Shown: positions 27,203 through 36,972, counted from the stretch's first letter. The stretch is 64,000 nucleotides of DNA from Alphaproteobacteria bacterium (GCA_020848095.1 JADLAT010000006.1:58630-122629); one strand, 5' to 3'. Numbers and translations: made by a program. The notes: generated by a model not told the origin, from the sequence alone.

Positions 27203-27943
27203 ATGGCAACAGAAAACGAAATAAAAAACCATGTCACGCTGGAATTGAATAATCTTCTGCAATCCGCAAAAGTCACGGCAACGCCCGAACAGATTGGGAA
27301 AACGGCAGAATTACTCCTTAAGTCATTCTATTTCCTAGAAATAAAATTTAATCCTGATAGCACGATCTTTGATTATGAAGATAAAACAACTCAGTCTGCC
27401 CACCTTCTGGGCATCGATAAAAAAACCTATATCGAAAAAGCCGCACTCAAACAGTCACAGCTGTTCTGCCTGCCCCCGAAAACCATCAACGCCAAGATCG
27501 AAGGCGCAGCCCAATTACTGGGCATTGATAAAAAAACCTATGTCGAAAAGGCCGCACTCAAACAGCCTTCGCTGTTCTACCTGTCCCCGGAAACGATTTA
27601 TAAAAAATATAAATTCATCAAGGGCGCCCATGCGGCAGGATTTATTACGAATACGGAAAGCACCATTGAATCAGTGATGGATTATCCAACGGTACTGACG
27701 CGCTCGACAAAAAACACCGCCCTGCGCACGGCGCATACAGCCATGACAGGACAGATTTTTAAATTATCAACTTTTTTTGCAGGCAGGGGGCGCAACAACA
27801 AAATGATAGAAACCGAGGTCGTTTCATGGCTGAAGGATCAGTTTGAGCGCACAGGTTTCGGCGATCAGGTCGCCCGCAATATGCACAGAAACGGCCTGAT
27901 TTCAGAGCTTCCAGACTGGGCGGCAGAACCGAGGAGCCCCTAA
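27203..27943 (+). CDS. Repeat protein with two near-identical 37-residue units, mTERF-like pattern
   Basis: The product is about 246 residues from the chosen ATG (MATENEIKNHV); upstream in-frame ATGs at 27095 and 27173 exist. Residues 68-104 and 105-141 are direct repeats of the form LLGIDKKTY(I/V)EKAALKQ.(S/Q)LF.L.P.TI, with a 111-base period also clear in the DNA. A more divergent half unit follows. The L..P.LF.LSPETI..K pattern resembles the helical repeats of mTERF-like nucleic-acid-binding proteins, but that is only an analogy. It overlaps the convergent dedA gene by 4 bases at the 3' end. Confidence 0.65.
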   Translation: MATENEIKNHVTLELNNLLQSAKVTATPEQIGKTAELLLKSFYFLEIKFNPDSTIFDYEDKTTQSAHLLGIDKKTYIEKAALKQSQLFCLPPKTINAKIEGAAQLLGIDKKTYVEKAALKQPSLFYLSPETIYKKYKFIKGAHAAGFITNTESTIESVMDYPTVLTRSTKNTALRTAHTAMTGQIFKLSTFFAGRGRNNKMIETEVVSWLKDQFERTGFGDQVARNMHRNGLISELPDWAAEPRSP

Positions 27944-28548
27944 GCCTCCGGCGCTCGCCCGCTGCGCTTCCGCCAATAAAGAAAGCCAATCACGGCAACA
28001 CCCGCCAGAAAAACCAGCTTCAGAACCGGAACCAAAGACATCAACAGCTCTTTATTTCCTCCGATAAAATACCCCAGAGCCAACAGGATAAAAGTCCAGA
28101 GCGCCCCACCCAGCGCAGTGTAAAAACTGAACAGCTTCAGATCCATATGCGCCAGCCCGGCGGGAAAAGAAATAAAATGCCGCACACCAAACACCAAACG
28201 CCCCAAAAAGATAGAGGCCGAACCGTGACGCTGGAAATAGGCATCCATCTTCGCCATTTTTTCTTCATTCATAAAGAAATACCGCCCATAGCGAATTAGA
28301 ACCCGCCGCCCCAAAGACGCCGCAAGCCAGTAATTCGCCAGCGATCCGGCCAGCGTTCCGGATACCGCCAGAAGAAATACCAAAGGCCCGTTCCACTCGC
28401 CCTGATGAATAAGATATCCGGCGGGAATAAGCGTCGCCTCGGAAGGAATCGGCAAAAAAGTGCTCTCCAGCGCAGAAAGAATAAAAACGCCCGGATAACC
28501 GAGCGCTTTTATAACCTCAACCAACGCATGAGCCGCCGCCGTCAGCAT
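27940..28548 (-). CDS. DedA family membrane protein
   Basis: A 202-residue DedA/SNARE-associated membrane protein. Landmarks are ESTFLPIPSEATLIPAGYL near residue 28, LGR.VFGVRHFISFPAGLAHM near residue 115 (the conserved F/G.R motif) and several hydrophobic helices. Some DedA proteins flip polyprenyl phosphate or other lipids across the inner membrane and support pH and peptide resistance; the substrate here is unknown. The ATG lies 3 bases after the sucD stop, with TAAGG overlapping that stop, so it is translationally coupled to sucD. Confidence 0.88.
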   Translation of the reverse strand: MLTAAAHALVEVIKALGYPGVFILSALESTFLPIPSEATLIPAGYLIHQGEWNGPLVFLLAVSGTLAGSLANYWLAASLGRRVLIRYGRYFFMNEEKMAKMDAYFQRHGSASIFLGRLVFGVRHFISFPAGLAHMDLKLFSFYTALGGALWTFILLALGYFIGGNKELLMSLVPVLKLVFLAGVAVIGFLYWRKRSGRAPEA

Positions 28549-28551
28549 ACC

Positions 28552-29427
28552 TTAGGCTGCCATCGCCTTCACGACCGCATCGCCCAGCCCTGCCGGAGAT
28601 TCCGACACGACAAATCCCGCTGCGCGCATGGCCTCCATCTTGGCTGAAGCCGTATCATCCGCGCCGGAAATAATCGCCCCGGCATGCCCCATACGCTTAC
28701 CCGGAGGGGCCGTAGCCCCGGCAATAAAGCCTGCAATCGGCTTTTTGGTTTTTAAACTTTTATAAAAGGCGCAGGCCTCAAGCTCCGCAGTACCACCAAT
28801 CTCACCAATCATCAAAATGGCTTCTGTCTCCGGATCGTCCATAAACAGCTCAATACAATCAATAAAGTTAGTCCCATTCACGGGGTCACCACCAATACCA
28901 ATACATGTCGTCTGTCCAAGGCCAACCGCGCCCGTCTGCGCCACGGCCTCATAGGTCAACGTGCCAGAGCGCGAAACAATACCAACCTTGCCGCGCTTAT
29001 GAATATGACCGGGCATAATACCAATCTTGCACTCTCCCGGCGTAATGACGCCGGGGCAGTTCGGGCCAATCAGGCGCGTTTTTGTACCGCTCAACGCCCG
29101 TTTAACCTTTACCATATCCAAAACTGGAATCCCTTCCGTAATACAGATCGCAAGCTCGATTTCCGCGTCAATGGCCTCTAAAATGGCATCAGCGGCAAAT
29201 GGAGGCGGCACATAAATCACCGAGGCATTCGCACCAGTTCTCTCTTTGGCTTCCGCAACCGTATCAAAAACCGGCAACCCCAGATGCTGCCCGCCGCCTT
29301 TACCGGGCGTCACGCCCCCAACCATCTTCGTGCCGTAAGCAATCGCCTGCTCGCTATGGAATGTCCCTTGCGTGCCGGTAAAGCCCTGACAGATAACTTT
29401 AGTATTCTTATTGATGAGTACGGCCAC
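28552..29427 (-). CDS. sucD: Succinyl-CoA synthetase subunit alpha
   Basis: The alpha subunit, 291 residues, usual length. It has [23 protein letters not shown] near the start, the CoA-binding segment around [25 protein letters not shown], and the phospho-histidine loop GHAGAI near residue 250. It couples succinyl-CoA cleavage to nucleotide triphosphate formation. I place the start at a GTG giving [11 protein letters not shown]: the ATG two codons upstream has GGAGA directly touching it, while the GTG is spaced 6 bases from GGAGA. It is separated from sucC by a transglycosylase gene on the other strand, which is unusual. Confidence 0.93.
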   Translation of the reverse strand: MAVLINKNTKVICQGFTGTQGTFHSEQAIAYGTKMVGGVTPGKGGGQHLGLPVFDTVAEAKERTGANASVIYVPPPFAADAILEAIDAEIELAICITEGIPVLDMVKVKRALSGTKTRLIGPNCPGVITPGECKIGIMPGHIHKRGKVGIVSRSGTLTYEAVAQTGAVGLGQTTCIGIGGDPVNGTNFIDCIELFMDDPETEAILMIGEIGGTAELEACAFYKSLKTKKPIAGFIAGATAPPGKRMGHAGAIISGADDTASAKMEAMRAAGFVVSESPAGLGDAVVKAMAA

Positions 29428-29552
29428 GTGCATTCTCCAGAACATGATAATAAAAAACAAAACTGATGAGGTATTTAACGCGCCACCGCTGCTAAAATCA
29501 ACCGCCTAAATGGGATACAGGCTAAAAAACTCCAAATTATGTTTTTCATAAC

Positions 29553-29581
29553 TTGACAAAATGTTTTTTGTTAGGTAAACA
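29553..29581 (+). promoter_or_regulatory. Sigma70-type promoter of the transglycosylase gene, likely leaderless
   Basis: A perfect TTGACA (29553-29558) is followed after 17 bases by TAAACA (29576-29581). The ATG of the downstream gene begins 8 bases after the -10 hexamer, where transcription would be expected to start, so the transcript probably has no leader. A near-palindrome (ACAAAATGTTTTTTGT) lies between the hexamers and might be an operator. Confidence 0.65.
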
Positions 29582-29589
29582 TACGCCCC

Positions 29590-30645
29590 ATGAGAAGACA
29601 CCCACAAACAATGGCCACCTACAGAATCGCGAGCAGAAACACCGGAGAAAGCAGCGGATTGATCCGAAAACTGTTTACGCTCGCCGCGCTCGGCACAGCC
29701 CTGTATCAGGCTCTGCCAGACTCAGCGCCCAACACACACACATCCGGCGCGAACGATAATATAAACTTTGCTCAAAAAGAAAACTCATTCAAACGCCCTG
29801 AACTAACAATTCTTCCCAGCCGCAAACCAACGCGCGCCCAAAGCACCTTCGCAGCAAAGGCAAGCTACGCGCCACAACCCCTACAATCATCACAAACGCC
29901 ACAGCCCTACTACATATACAAAGCCAACAACGGAAATGAATATCCCATAGACAGACAAACCTACGATGCCATAGAGAAAACCTCAAAAAAAACTGGAATC
30001 CCGGCAGAATCCATAATGGCTGTCTGCGCAAGGGAGAGCAGTTGCAGACCCCAAGAAATAAACCCCAGCAGCGGAGCTTGCGGGCTTAAACAGCTCATGA
30101 CCAACCACATTGCAACGCTCTATGAAGTCACCTTTAAATACGCCGAAAAAGCCGGATACCCTGAAGCCAAAAAATTAGTAGAACGCTATGCCAGAGCGCA
30201 TGACAAAAAAGGAAATCCTTATTACAGCTTCCGCCCAGTTAATGAGGTGGCAAAAAATAAACTTGTAAATATGTGCCTTAATGCAGAATTTAATCTGGCA
30301 ATGTGGGCAGAGTACACCCTACCCAAAATTGAAAAGCATGAAACATGGCTAGGTACAGGAAGAAAACTCACCCCTGGCGAGTTTGTCGCTATGAATAATA
30401 TCGGCCAATACGGTCTGCAGTTATTCTTTGAACAGGTTATGAGCGATATTAAAACCGGGAAAAACACGCCAGTTAAAGACTTTTTTGAAAAACATAAAAG
30501 TACTTTCGGGAATGTTAGCGCAAACAGGACCTTGCTCTATGACAAAAATGGAAAGAATTTAAGCGTCCGCGAATCTTACAATAGCCTCATAAACCAGCAC
30601 GGCGGTTGGGGCGAAATGAATCTGGCGAAGGCCTCACCACTTTAA
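29590..30645 (+). CDS. Lytic transglycosylase-like (SLT) protein
   Basis: A 351-residue protein with a single hydrophobic stretch near the N-terminus (LIRKLFTLAALGTALYQAL, about 24-42), a disordered linker rich in Pro, Gln and Ser, then an SLT-type domain from about residue 120: IPAESIMAVCARESSC with the catalytic Glu, then SGACGLKQLM. It likely cleaves peptidoglycan from the periplasmic side, anchored or exported by the N-terminal segment. Cysteines in CARESSCR and SGACG could form a disulfide. It is transcribed from a strong leaderless promoter and sits between sucD and sucC on the opposite strand. Confidence 0.75.
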   Translation: MRRHPQTMATYRIASRNTGESSGLIRKLFTLAALGTALYQALPDSAPNTHTSGANDNINFAQKENSFKRPELTILPSRKPTRAQSTFAAKASYAPQPLQSSQTPQPYYIYKANNGNEYPIDRQTYDAIEKTSKKTGIPAESIMAVCARESSCRPQEINPSSGACGLKQLMTNHIATLYEVTFKYAEKAGYPEAKKLVERYARAHDKKGNPYYSFRPVNEVAKNKLVNMCLNAEFNLAMWAEYTLPKIEKHETWLGTGRKLTPGEFVAMNNIGQYGLQLFFEQVMSDIKTGKNTPVKDFFEKHKSTFGNVSANRTLLYDKNGKNLSVRESYNSLINQHGGWGEMNLAKASPL

Positions 30646-30674
30646 ACATAGCAGACCAAAAAATAGTTATCTCT

Positions 30675-31877
30675 TCAGGCCGCTTTGCTGGCTTTTTTCG
30701 TGGCCTCAACCACTTTTTCTGCAGCATCAGCCAGATCATTTGCCGCGATGATATCAAGGCCCGAGGAATTGAGAATCTTCTTCCCCTCCTCCACATTCGT
30801 GCCTTCAAGACGTACGACCAACGGAACAGACAGCTTAACTTCTTTCGCCGCAGCAATCACGCCCTTGGCAATGATATCGCATTTCATAATGCCGCCAAAA
30901 ATATTAACCAAAACCCCCTTAACATTTGGGTCTGAGAGGATGATTTTAAAGGCCGCCGTTACTTTCTCTTCATCTGCACCACCGCCGACATCCAGAAAAT
31001 TAGCAGGCTCCCCGCCATACAGTTTAATAATATCCATCGTTGACATCGCCAGTCCCGCACCATTGACCATACAGCCAATATTGCCGTCCAAAGCCACGTA
31101 AGACAGATCATATTTATGAGCAATACGCTCTTTTTCATCTTCTTCCGTCTCATCCCGCATTTCTGCAACCGCTTTTTGACGGAACAACGCGTTATCATCA
31201 AAATTCATCTTCGCATCCAGCGCCATAACCTCATCCCCGACCAAAATCATCGGGTTGATCTCAACGATCGAAGCATCCAGATCAATGAACGCATTATAAA
31301 GACTGGTAAAAAACTTTGTCGCGCTCTTGACCTGCGCCCCCTGCAGCCCCAAACCAAACGCCAGCTTACGCGCATGAAATCCACTCATCCCCGCCGCCGG
31401 ATCAACGCCGACCTTAACAATTTTCTCCGGTGAACTATGCGCGACCTCTTCGATATCCATCCCGCCTTCGGTTGAAACCATGAAGGTTACGCGTGATATT
31501 GCGCGGTCCAAAACAACCGAGCAATAATACTCCTTAGAGATATCCACCCCGTCAGTCACGTAAAGACGCTGAACCTCCTTACCTTCCTCCCCGGTCTGCT
31601 TGGTCACCAGAACCTGCCCCAGCATAGCCTCCGCCGCGGCCTCGACCTCATCCACGCTCTTGCACAAACGCACACCGCCCTTGCCTTCAGGGTTATTCTT
31701 AAACTTGCCCGCGCCGCGTCCACCCGCATGAATTTGGGCCTTGACCACATACAAAGGACCGGGCAGTTTTTTCGCGGCCTCAACCGCCTCCACCACGCTC
31801 ATCGCAGCAATCCCGTCCGGTACGGTCACGCCGTATTTCTTCAAAAGGTCCTTAGCCTGATATTCATGAATATTCAT
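30675..31877 (-). CDS. sucC: Succinyl-CoA synthetase subunit beta
   Basis: The beta subunit, 400 residues. [17 protein letters not shown], the ATP-grasp segments [17 protein letters not shown] and [15 protein letters not shown] (metal site), the [26 protein letters not shown] segment and the [14 protein letters not shown] region are typical. It works with SucD. A GAGAC stretch precedes the ATG. Its upstream gap of 235 bases is shared with a divergent operon of unknown function. Confidence 0.95.
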   Translation of the reverse strand: MNIHEYQAKDLLKKYGVTVPDGIAAMSVVEAVEAAKKLPGPLYVVKAQIHAGGRGAGKFKNNPEGKGGVRLCKSVDEVEAAAEAMLGQVLVTKQTGEEGKEVQRLYVTDGVDISKEYYCSVVLDRAISRVTFMVSTEGGMDIEEVAHSSPEKIVKVGVDPAAGMSGFHARKLAFGLGLQGAQVKSATKFFTSLYNAFIDLDASIVEINPMILVGDEVMALDAKMNFDDNALFRQKAVAEMRDETEEDEKERIAHKYDLSYVALDGNIGCMVNGAGLAMSTMDIIKLYGGEPANFLDVGGGADEEKVTAAFKIILSDPNVKGVLVNIFGGIMKCDIIAKGVIAAAKEVKLSVPLVVRLEGTNVEEGKKILNSSGLDIIAANDLADAAEKVVEATKKASKAA

Positions 31878-31885
31878 GGGATGCG

Positions 31886-32112
31886 TCTCTCCGAGTCATG
31901 CAAAAATTTAAATCATCTCCCTTAAAGGTTTAGCCGCGCTGCTCAGCTTTTGCAAGGGCCGATCATCGCCTAAAACACCAAAAACCCACCAAAGCGCCAG
32001 ACCCGCCACAAAAACCTATTAACCTGCCATTAACCATTCCTTAAATTTTACAGATTACGATGCAAGTAACGAAATAGCTCTGGAAAAAATAAAACCAACA
32101 ACACAGACAAGG
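31886..32112. promoter_or_regulatory. Divergent intergenic region between sucC and the coiled-coil gene
   Basis: About 230 bases that must hold promoters for sucC on the left and for the three-gene unknown operon on the right. I see no confident hexamer pair. An AAGGA ribosome binding site lies at the right end and fixes the start of the coiled-coil gene at 32122. Confidence 0.35.
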
Positions 32113-32121
32113 ATGCGCGAA

Positions 32122-34080
32122 ATGGCAAACGATGCCAAAACACAGCAGGGAGACACCGATCCATTCGACCCGCTCGCGCCCTATTCCCAAGCCGGACAGT
32201 TCAAAATGTCACAACTCTCGATAGAAGGGGGGCATTTTTCCGGCACAAGCTTTTCCGCCCAACAGGAAAAAGAAGAGGGTATCCTTGAGGAAAAAAACAA
32301 AAAAGATAAAGAAAGCTATATCTTCGCCATCACGATCGGAGAGTTGCACGAAAATCTGGAACACGAACTGGCCAACCTAAAGAAAAAAATAGCCGAAAAC
32401 CGTATAAAAATAGAAGAAATTGACCAGAAACTTGAAATTCTGGAACAGCAAAAAGCCGAAGAAATTGAAAAAATCACCCTGAAAAAACAGGAAAAAGAAC
32501 AGCTAGAGCTGGAAACAGATGATCTGACAAAGCGTCACAACCACATCAAAGAAAAAATGGATATTTTGGAAGGCAAGGTCGCTGTTGCAGATCAAAAGCT
32601 TATGGAGACGCTAACCACGCTTTCGCCAAAATCAAAAGCCGCAGGCGAAGCCATCCTGAAGATTGCACAAAACCGGGTAATCATTGACGCCAAAATCAAA
32701 GATGATCCCGATAACCCTGTGCATTTCCACGCCGTATTCCAAAATGACGAAGGGGAACTTTATATCCTTCATAATTCGAAAGGAAAAATACCGCTTTCCG
32801 ATCTGGAATCCGTCAATCCAAAAATCAAAGACCTGGAGCAGCACGCTCGCCATCAAGAACGGTTCCAAAACAAAACTTTCTTTGACGGTGATAACAAGGC
32901 AGATGAGGCCACCGCCAGCGAATATTATAAGCAATACGTCGAGCTTCTTGGACATATTTCTAAAAACCATCTCACCAGCGACAAAGGCGCAGATATCGCC
33001 CAAAAACTGCTGGACGAACACCGCGAGCTGGAAGGCATGCTCTATGAATATCACAGCCTGCACAAAGAAAGAGACGATATTCAGCTAAAAATACAAGAAA
33101 ACTATGAAAGAATTAAAGCACTTGAGCTAGAAATCAACGAAAGCACATTAACAATTCAAGAGATAGAAGAGCAAAAAGAAAAACTATCACAACAAAAGAG
33201 CGCGATTGAGGAAGAAACGCTCCAACACCAAAAAAGAATAAATGAAATTGAACAACAACTCGAAAACATTGGAACAAATATCAATCAAGAAATAGAACAC
33301 CAAATCGCCATTATTGATGGCTATAAGAAACTCTCAACGCCAGAAAATTTTTACGGCAAGCTAATAGCAGAGCGCTACGCTCACCAATTACCCGCGCACT
33401 GCACGCGCGAAGAGATTGAAAACGCCGCCCAAAGTCTTGATGCAGCCCTGACCGATATGAATATCGCCAGACGGGCCGCCGAAGAAGTACAAAAAAATCT
33501 AGATCTCTACGAATCGCGCCACAGCCAGATCATCAATCATTATGGCGATGACATTAGCAAAATAAACGCCGCCACCATCACTGTCCCTAATGAAAAGGGA
33601 GAACAACAACCTATATATCGCAATGACAAAACCGGAGAACTTTATATAAAAGGCGAAGACGGACAGACTTCCATTATCACAGATATCAAGGCCATAGCTG
33701 TTCTAAACCGGCTGGCCTATGTTGAGGGTAAATTATTTGCCAATGAGGCTGAATACTTAAAAACTGGCACAAGTCCTCCACGCGAAATGCTCAGCAAACA
33801 AATGCTTGAAGAGTGGGGGCAGACCCCGCTCATGCTGGCCGCAAAAAATATTGCAGATGCCGCAGAACATTTCGAAACACTTTCAGCTCTGGCAAAAAAC
33901 CCGAAACACGAGCATGAGCACGAACAAAAGCAAGCACAGGACCCCTCTTCGCAAAACCCGACAAGATCGGAAAATGCAGGAGGGCTTACAAAAGCTTTTA
34001 ACAACCCCACTCCTCTCCCCGTTTCGCCGGATAACTCGCTTGTGCTGAACAATACAAACACCGTGCGAATAGGCGGTTAA
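32122..34080 (+). CDS. Large coiled-coil protein of unknown function
   Basis: A 652-residue soluble protein without signal peptide. Long coiled coils cover about residues 65-165 (dense heptads of E, K, L and I) and about 290-400. Between them lies a compact region around VHFHAVFQNDEGELYILHNSKGKIPLSDLE (key residues V..FH, D..GE.Y) and a similar one recurs later as PIYRNDKTGELYIKGEDG near residue 500, so the protein has two small beta-rich modules of like pattern. The C-terminus has an (HE)n(K/Q) tail. The start at 32122 is chosen because AAGGA is correctly spaced; an ATG three codons upstream touches it. First gene of a three-gene cluster. Confidence 0.65.
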   Translation: MANDAKTQQGDTDPFDPLAPYSQAGQFKMSQLSIEGGHFSGTSFSAQQEKEEGILEEKNKKDKESYIFAITIGELHENLEHELANLKKKIAENRIKIEEIDQKLEILEQQKAEEIEKITLKKQEKEQLELETDDLTKRHNHIKEKMDILEGKVAVADQKLMETLTTLSPKSKAAGEAILKIAQNRVIIDAKIKDDPDNPVHFHAVFQNDEGELYILHNSKGKIPLSDLESVNPKIKDLEQHARHQERFQNKTFFDGDNKADEATASEYYKQYVELLGHISKNHLTSDKGADIAQKLLDEHRELEGMLYEYHSLHKERDDIQLKIQENYERIKALELEINESTLTIQEIEEQKEKLSQQKSAIEEETLQHQKRINEIEQQLENIGTNINQEIEHQIAIIDGYKKLSTPENFYGKLIAERYAHQLPAHCTREEIENAAQSLDAALTDMNIARRAAEEVQKNLDLYESRHSQIINHYGDDISKINAATITVPNEKGEQQPIYRNDKTGELYIKGEDGQTSIITDIKAIAVLNRLAYVEGKLFANEAEYLKTGTSPPREMLSKQMLEEWGQTPLMLAAKNIADAAEHFETLSALAKNPKHEHEHEQKQAQDPSSQNPTRSENAGGLTKAFNNPTPLPVSPDNSLVLNNTNTVRIGG

Positions 34081-34103
34081 GACAAATCTTAACGAAATGT
34101 AAA

Positions 34104-34131
34104 CCTTTGCCGATTACAATAAAGGCAAAGG
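34104..34131 (+). repeat. Intergenic hairpin between the coiled-coil gene and the next gene
   Basis: CCTTTGCC and GGCAAAGG form a perfect 8-base stem around a 12-base loop, just after the stop of the coiled-coil gene. No T-run follows, so it is not a standard terminator; it could stabilise the upstream mRNA end or modulate the next gene. Confidence 0.4.
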
Positions 34132-34193
34132 TAGAGGAAACCGGGCAATCTCCGTCACGCGGGTACAAACAAGCGAGGAAAGGGCAAAGATAA

Positions 34194-34877
34194 ATGAGTG
34201 TTAATCCAGATGTCCATGCCCAAAACTCGAATTCACATTCCCCATCCCCCTTGGGAATGGACGGGCAGGCCCGTAATTTTGCCCTTCAGAACAAAATTCC
34301 ACCAGAACTGCATAAAGCCATAGGAAGCCTGATCGGCCACAAAAACGGCTTTGAAAACATGAGCATCGCAGACCGCACAGCCGCCCTTAATGGCGTGGCG
34401 CATATGGCGGAAATGCAAAATCTCCTGACGGAACAAGGCGAAAGCCCGGCAAACGTCAATTTCGCCATAAAAAATCACATGGCGCAGGATGGGAACGATC
34501 TGAGCATGAGCGATGTTGCCATCTTGCTCAACGGACATAGCAACGGATTATCAGAGAACGAAGAAGCGGGAGAGCTCACACTTGACCGTAACTTCGCAGC
34601 CGAGCGCAAAGCGGAACTAACCAATAATTACGTTAAGGGATTGATCAACAGCCAGGAAAATGGCGGCGCGCCAGTCAGCACTGAAGATGTACATGATTTT
34701 GCCAAGGCAAACAACATCCCGGCCGAAAATGTCTTTAAAGCACTGGCCGAGAACAACGTAGAATTTAAACAAAGCAATGGCCTGATGCCGGAGGCCGCAA
34801 AACCTGCCGCCGGGCTTGTGAACACCGGAATGAATGTGGGTTTGATGACCAACACCCTTAATTTCGGCCTGACATAG
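34194..34877 (+). CDS. Hypothetical protein, 227 residues
   Basis: I do not recognise this gene. The product is hydrophilic and rich in Asn, Ala and Met, with a low-complexity N-terminus (HAQNSNSHSPSP) and mostly helical pattern after residue 40. Two stretches look alike (DLSMSDVAILLNGH.NGLSENE and VSTEDVHDFAKANNIPAENV), in the style of short helical repeats. There is no signal peptide. It is the middle gene of a plus-strand cluster, preceded by GAGGAAAGGGC and followed after 21 bases by the muramidase-like gene. Confidence 0.55.
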   Translation: MSVNPDVHAQNSNSHSPSPLGMDGQARNFALQNKIPPELHKAIGSLIGHKNGFENMSIADRTAALNGVAHMAEMQNLLTEQGESPANVNFAIKNHMAQDGNDLSMSDVAILLNGHSNGLSENEEAGELTLDRNFAAERKAELTNNYVKGLINSQENGGAPVSTEDVHDFAKANNIPAENVFKALAENNVEFKQSNGLMPEAAKPAAGLVNTGMNVGLMTNTLNFGLT

Positions 34878-34898
34878 AATTGAAAGATATAACAAAGC

Positions 34899-35948
34899 AT
34901 GACTGAAACAAGCACAACAGAGATAGAGGACAGAAGCGCAGGAAACATGCCCTTTAATCGGCATGCCTCCGGCAATACAGGCCCGCTCGTTGCTCAACCA
35001 GAGATAGATACCGACGAAAACGAAAAAATCTCTACAAAAGGCGCATTTCAGACAGCATCCATCTCACCGGACCTCAACCCGAAGAAGAAAGAACGCTCCC
35101 CCGCGGGTTTTTCTCCTTTAGAGGATGGCACTAAAATCTGGGATGGCACACCACAAACCAGCTTCTCCGATGCCATAGGACAGTTTTTCCAACTCCTCAT
35201 GGCGCTTTTCTCCGGCAACATGGAAGATTTCTATTTAAAATTAGACGGCCCCGGAGGCTTCAAAGATACCTACGTAGATCCGATTGAGCGCGGCGTTTCA
35301 ACCTTACCGAAAAAAGAGCAAAAACAAATTATTGAAATGGATAAAACCATTGAGCGCGCCCGCCTGACAATTAGCCCAGATATGAGCGGTTTTGAAAGAT
35401 TACAGGCACTGTCACAAGATGCCGGTATCCAGAACATTCTAGGAGTTATTGTAAAATATGAAACCAAGGCGGGGGGAGATTTCGATATGGCAAATGGCGG
35501 AAGCCGCCCCCTCATCAATGGAAAACCCGCATCTCAGGCCACAATTGCAGAGGTTCTCGACGCGCAGAAAAATTATCGCCAATGGCCCGGAGCAGCATCC
35601 TCCGCCTTGGGGGCATTCCAGATCATAAGAGCAACGTTGGAGGGTGCCGTTAAAAATCTTGGCCTTGATCCTGAAAAAACACTTTTCAATCAGCAAACGC
35701 AAACACTCATTGCTCTTCACCTTATTGACAAGAGTGTATCAGATTATGAAAAAAATGGAGACAAAGCAAAACTTATAAATGCCGTTGGCAACATCTGGTC
35801 TTCGATACCATTAGATGAATCTGGAAAAGCGGCCCACGGCGGCCTAGCCAACAATCCCAGCTTCGTCCCTGTAAGCCGCTATCCGGAAATAAAAGAAGCC
35901 GTCCACCTAATTGGGACTCCAGCAGTCCCTGGCATTCAAAAGTTATAA
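34899..35948 (+). CDS. Muramidase/lysozyme-like protein, 349 residues
   Basis: The N-terminal 110 residues are polar and probably disordered; residues about 170-330 resemble phage-type muramidases: ILGVIVKYETKAGGDFDMANGG supplies a candidate catalytic Glu, and SALGAFQIIRATLEGA matches the (A)xGxYQ(I/F) core of lambda-type lytic transglycosylases (GH104-like). The substrate would be peptidoglycan. There is no signal peptide, so export would need a holin, a dedicated secretion system or lysis. The middle gene and the coiled-coil gene lie upstream on the same strand. The family call is inferred from motifs only. Confidence 0.6.
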   Translation: MTETSTTEIEDRSAGNMPFNRHASGNTGPLVAQPEIDTDENEKISTKGAFQTASISPDLNPKKKERSPAGFSPLEDGTKIWDGTPQTSFSDAIGQFFQLLMALFSGNMEDFYLKLDGPGGFKDTYVDPIERGVSTLPKKEQKQIIEMDKTIERARLTISPDMSGFERLQALSQDAGIQNILGVIVKYETKAGGDFDMANGGSRPLINGKPASQATIAEVLDAQKNYRQWPGAASSALGAFQIIRATLEGAVKNLGLDPEKTLFNQQTQTLIALHLIDKSVSDYEKNGDKAKLINAVGNIWSSIPLDESGKAAHGGLANNPSFVPVSRYPEIKEAVHLIGTPAVPGIQKL

Positions 35949-35973
35949 CCTCACAACTTAAGGTTTTTACGTA

Positions 35974-36972
35974 TTATGCCGCCTTGCTTTTTCCACTGAA
36001 CAGATGCTCAACGCCGGCGCGTTCCTCTCGCAATTCCTTATCGGTGGCATCCATACGCGCACGGGAAAATTCATTGATCTCCAGCCCCTGCACGATCTGG
36101 TATTTCCCGCCCTGACACGTCACGGGATAGCCGTAGATCACGCCGGGCGCAATACCGTAGGAACCATCGGACGGCACAGCCATGGACACCCAATCCCCCG
36201 CTTTCGTCCCCAGCGCCCAATCATGCATATGATCAATCGCCGCAGAAGCCGCAGAAGCCGCAGAAGATGCACCGCGCGCCTTGATAATGGCCGCGCCGCG
36301 TTGCTGCACTTCGGGGATAAAGGTCGTTTCGTACCAGCCCTGATCAACAGCGCCCAAGGCCGCCCCCCCCTTAACCGTAGCATTGTGAATATCAGGATAC
36401 TGCGTTGAGGAATGGTTGCCCCAGATCGTCATTTTTTGAATATCAGTGGAATGCGCGCCCGTTTTTTCGGCAAGCTGAGACAGCGCACGGTTATGGTCAA
36501 GCCGCACCATCGCCGTAAAGCAGGAAGGATCAAGGTCAGGCGCGTTTTGCTGCGCGATCAGCGCATTGGTATTGGCCGGATTACCAACAACCAGAACCTT
36601 AACATCGCGCTTTGCATGTTTATTGAGCGCAGCCCCCTGCGGCGCAAAAATCGCCCCGTTGGCCTCCAGCAAATCTTTACGCTCCATCCCCGGACCGCGC
36701 GGACGCGACCCTACTAACAACGCATAACTCACCTCCTTGAAGGCCACATTGGCATCATCGCTCGTCTCCACCCCGGCCAGCAACGGAAATGCGCAATCAT
36801 TAAGCTCCATCACCACACCCTGCAGCGCCGCAAGCGCGGGCGTAATTTCGAGAAGGCTTAAAATCACAGGCTGATCCGGCCCCAACATCGCCCCCGAGGC
36901 AATACGAAACAACAGAGCGTAACCGATTTGACCGGCGGCACCTGTAACGGCAACTTTAACGGGAGCTTTCAT
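35974..36972 (-). CDS. mdh: Malate dehydrogenase, NAD-dependent, Actinobacteria/cytosolic-like type
   Basis: A 332-residue malate dehydrogenase. The N-terminus [26 protein letters not shown], the [16 protein letters not shown] segment with the mobile-loop arginines, [12 protein letters not shown], and the catalytic pair in [11 protein letters not shown] identify the cytosolic/Thermus-like MDH group. Most alphaproteobacteria I know carry the lactate-dehydrogenase-like type instead. It reduces oxaloacetate reversibly in the TCA cycle. AAGAAAGG lies upstream of the ATG. It heads the dispersed TCA block. Confidence 0.93.
   Translation of the reverse strand: MKAPVKVAVTGAAGQIGYALLFRIASGAMLGPDQPVILSLLEITPALAALQGVVMELNDCAFPLLAGVETSDDANVAFKEVSYALLVGSRPRGPGMERKDLLEANGAIFAPQGAALNKHAKRDVKVLVVGNPANTNALIAQQNAPDLDPSCFTAMVRLDHNRALSQLAEKTGAHSTDIQKMTIWGNHSSTQYPDIHNATVKGGAALGAVDQGWYETTFIPEVQQRGAAIIKARGASSAASAASAAIDHMHDWALGTKAGDWVSMAVPSDGSYGIAPGVIYGYPVTCQGGKYQIVQGLEINEFSRARMDATDKELREERAGVEHLFSGKSKAA

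Noticed and set aside
36240..36270. Short tandem repeat in mdh
   Set aside because: The Ala/Ser repeat SAASAASAA is part of the normal family sequence at this place.
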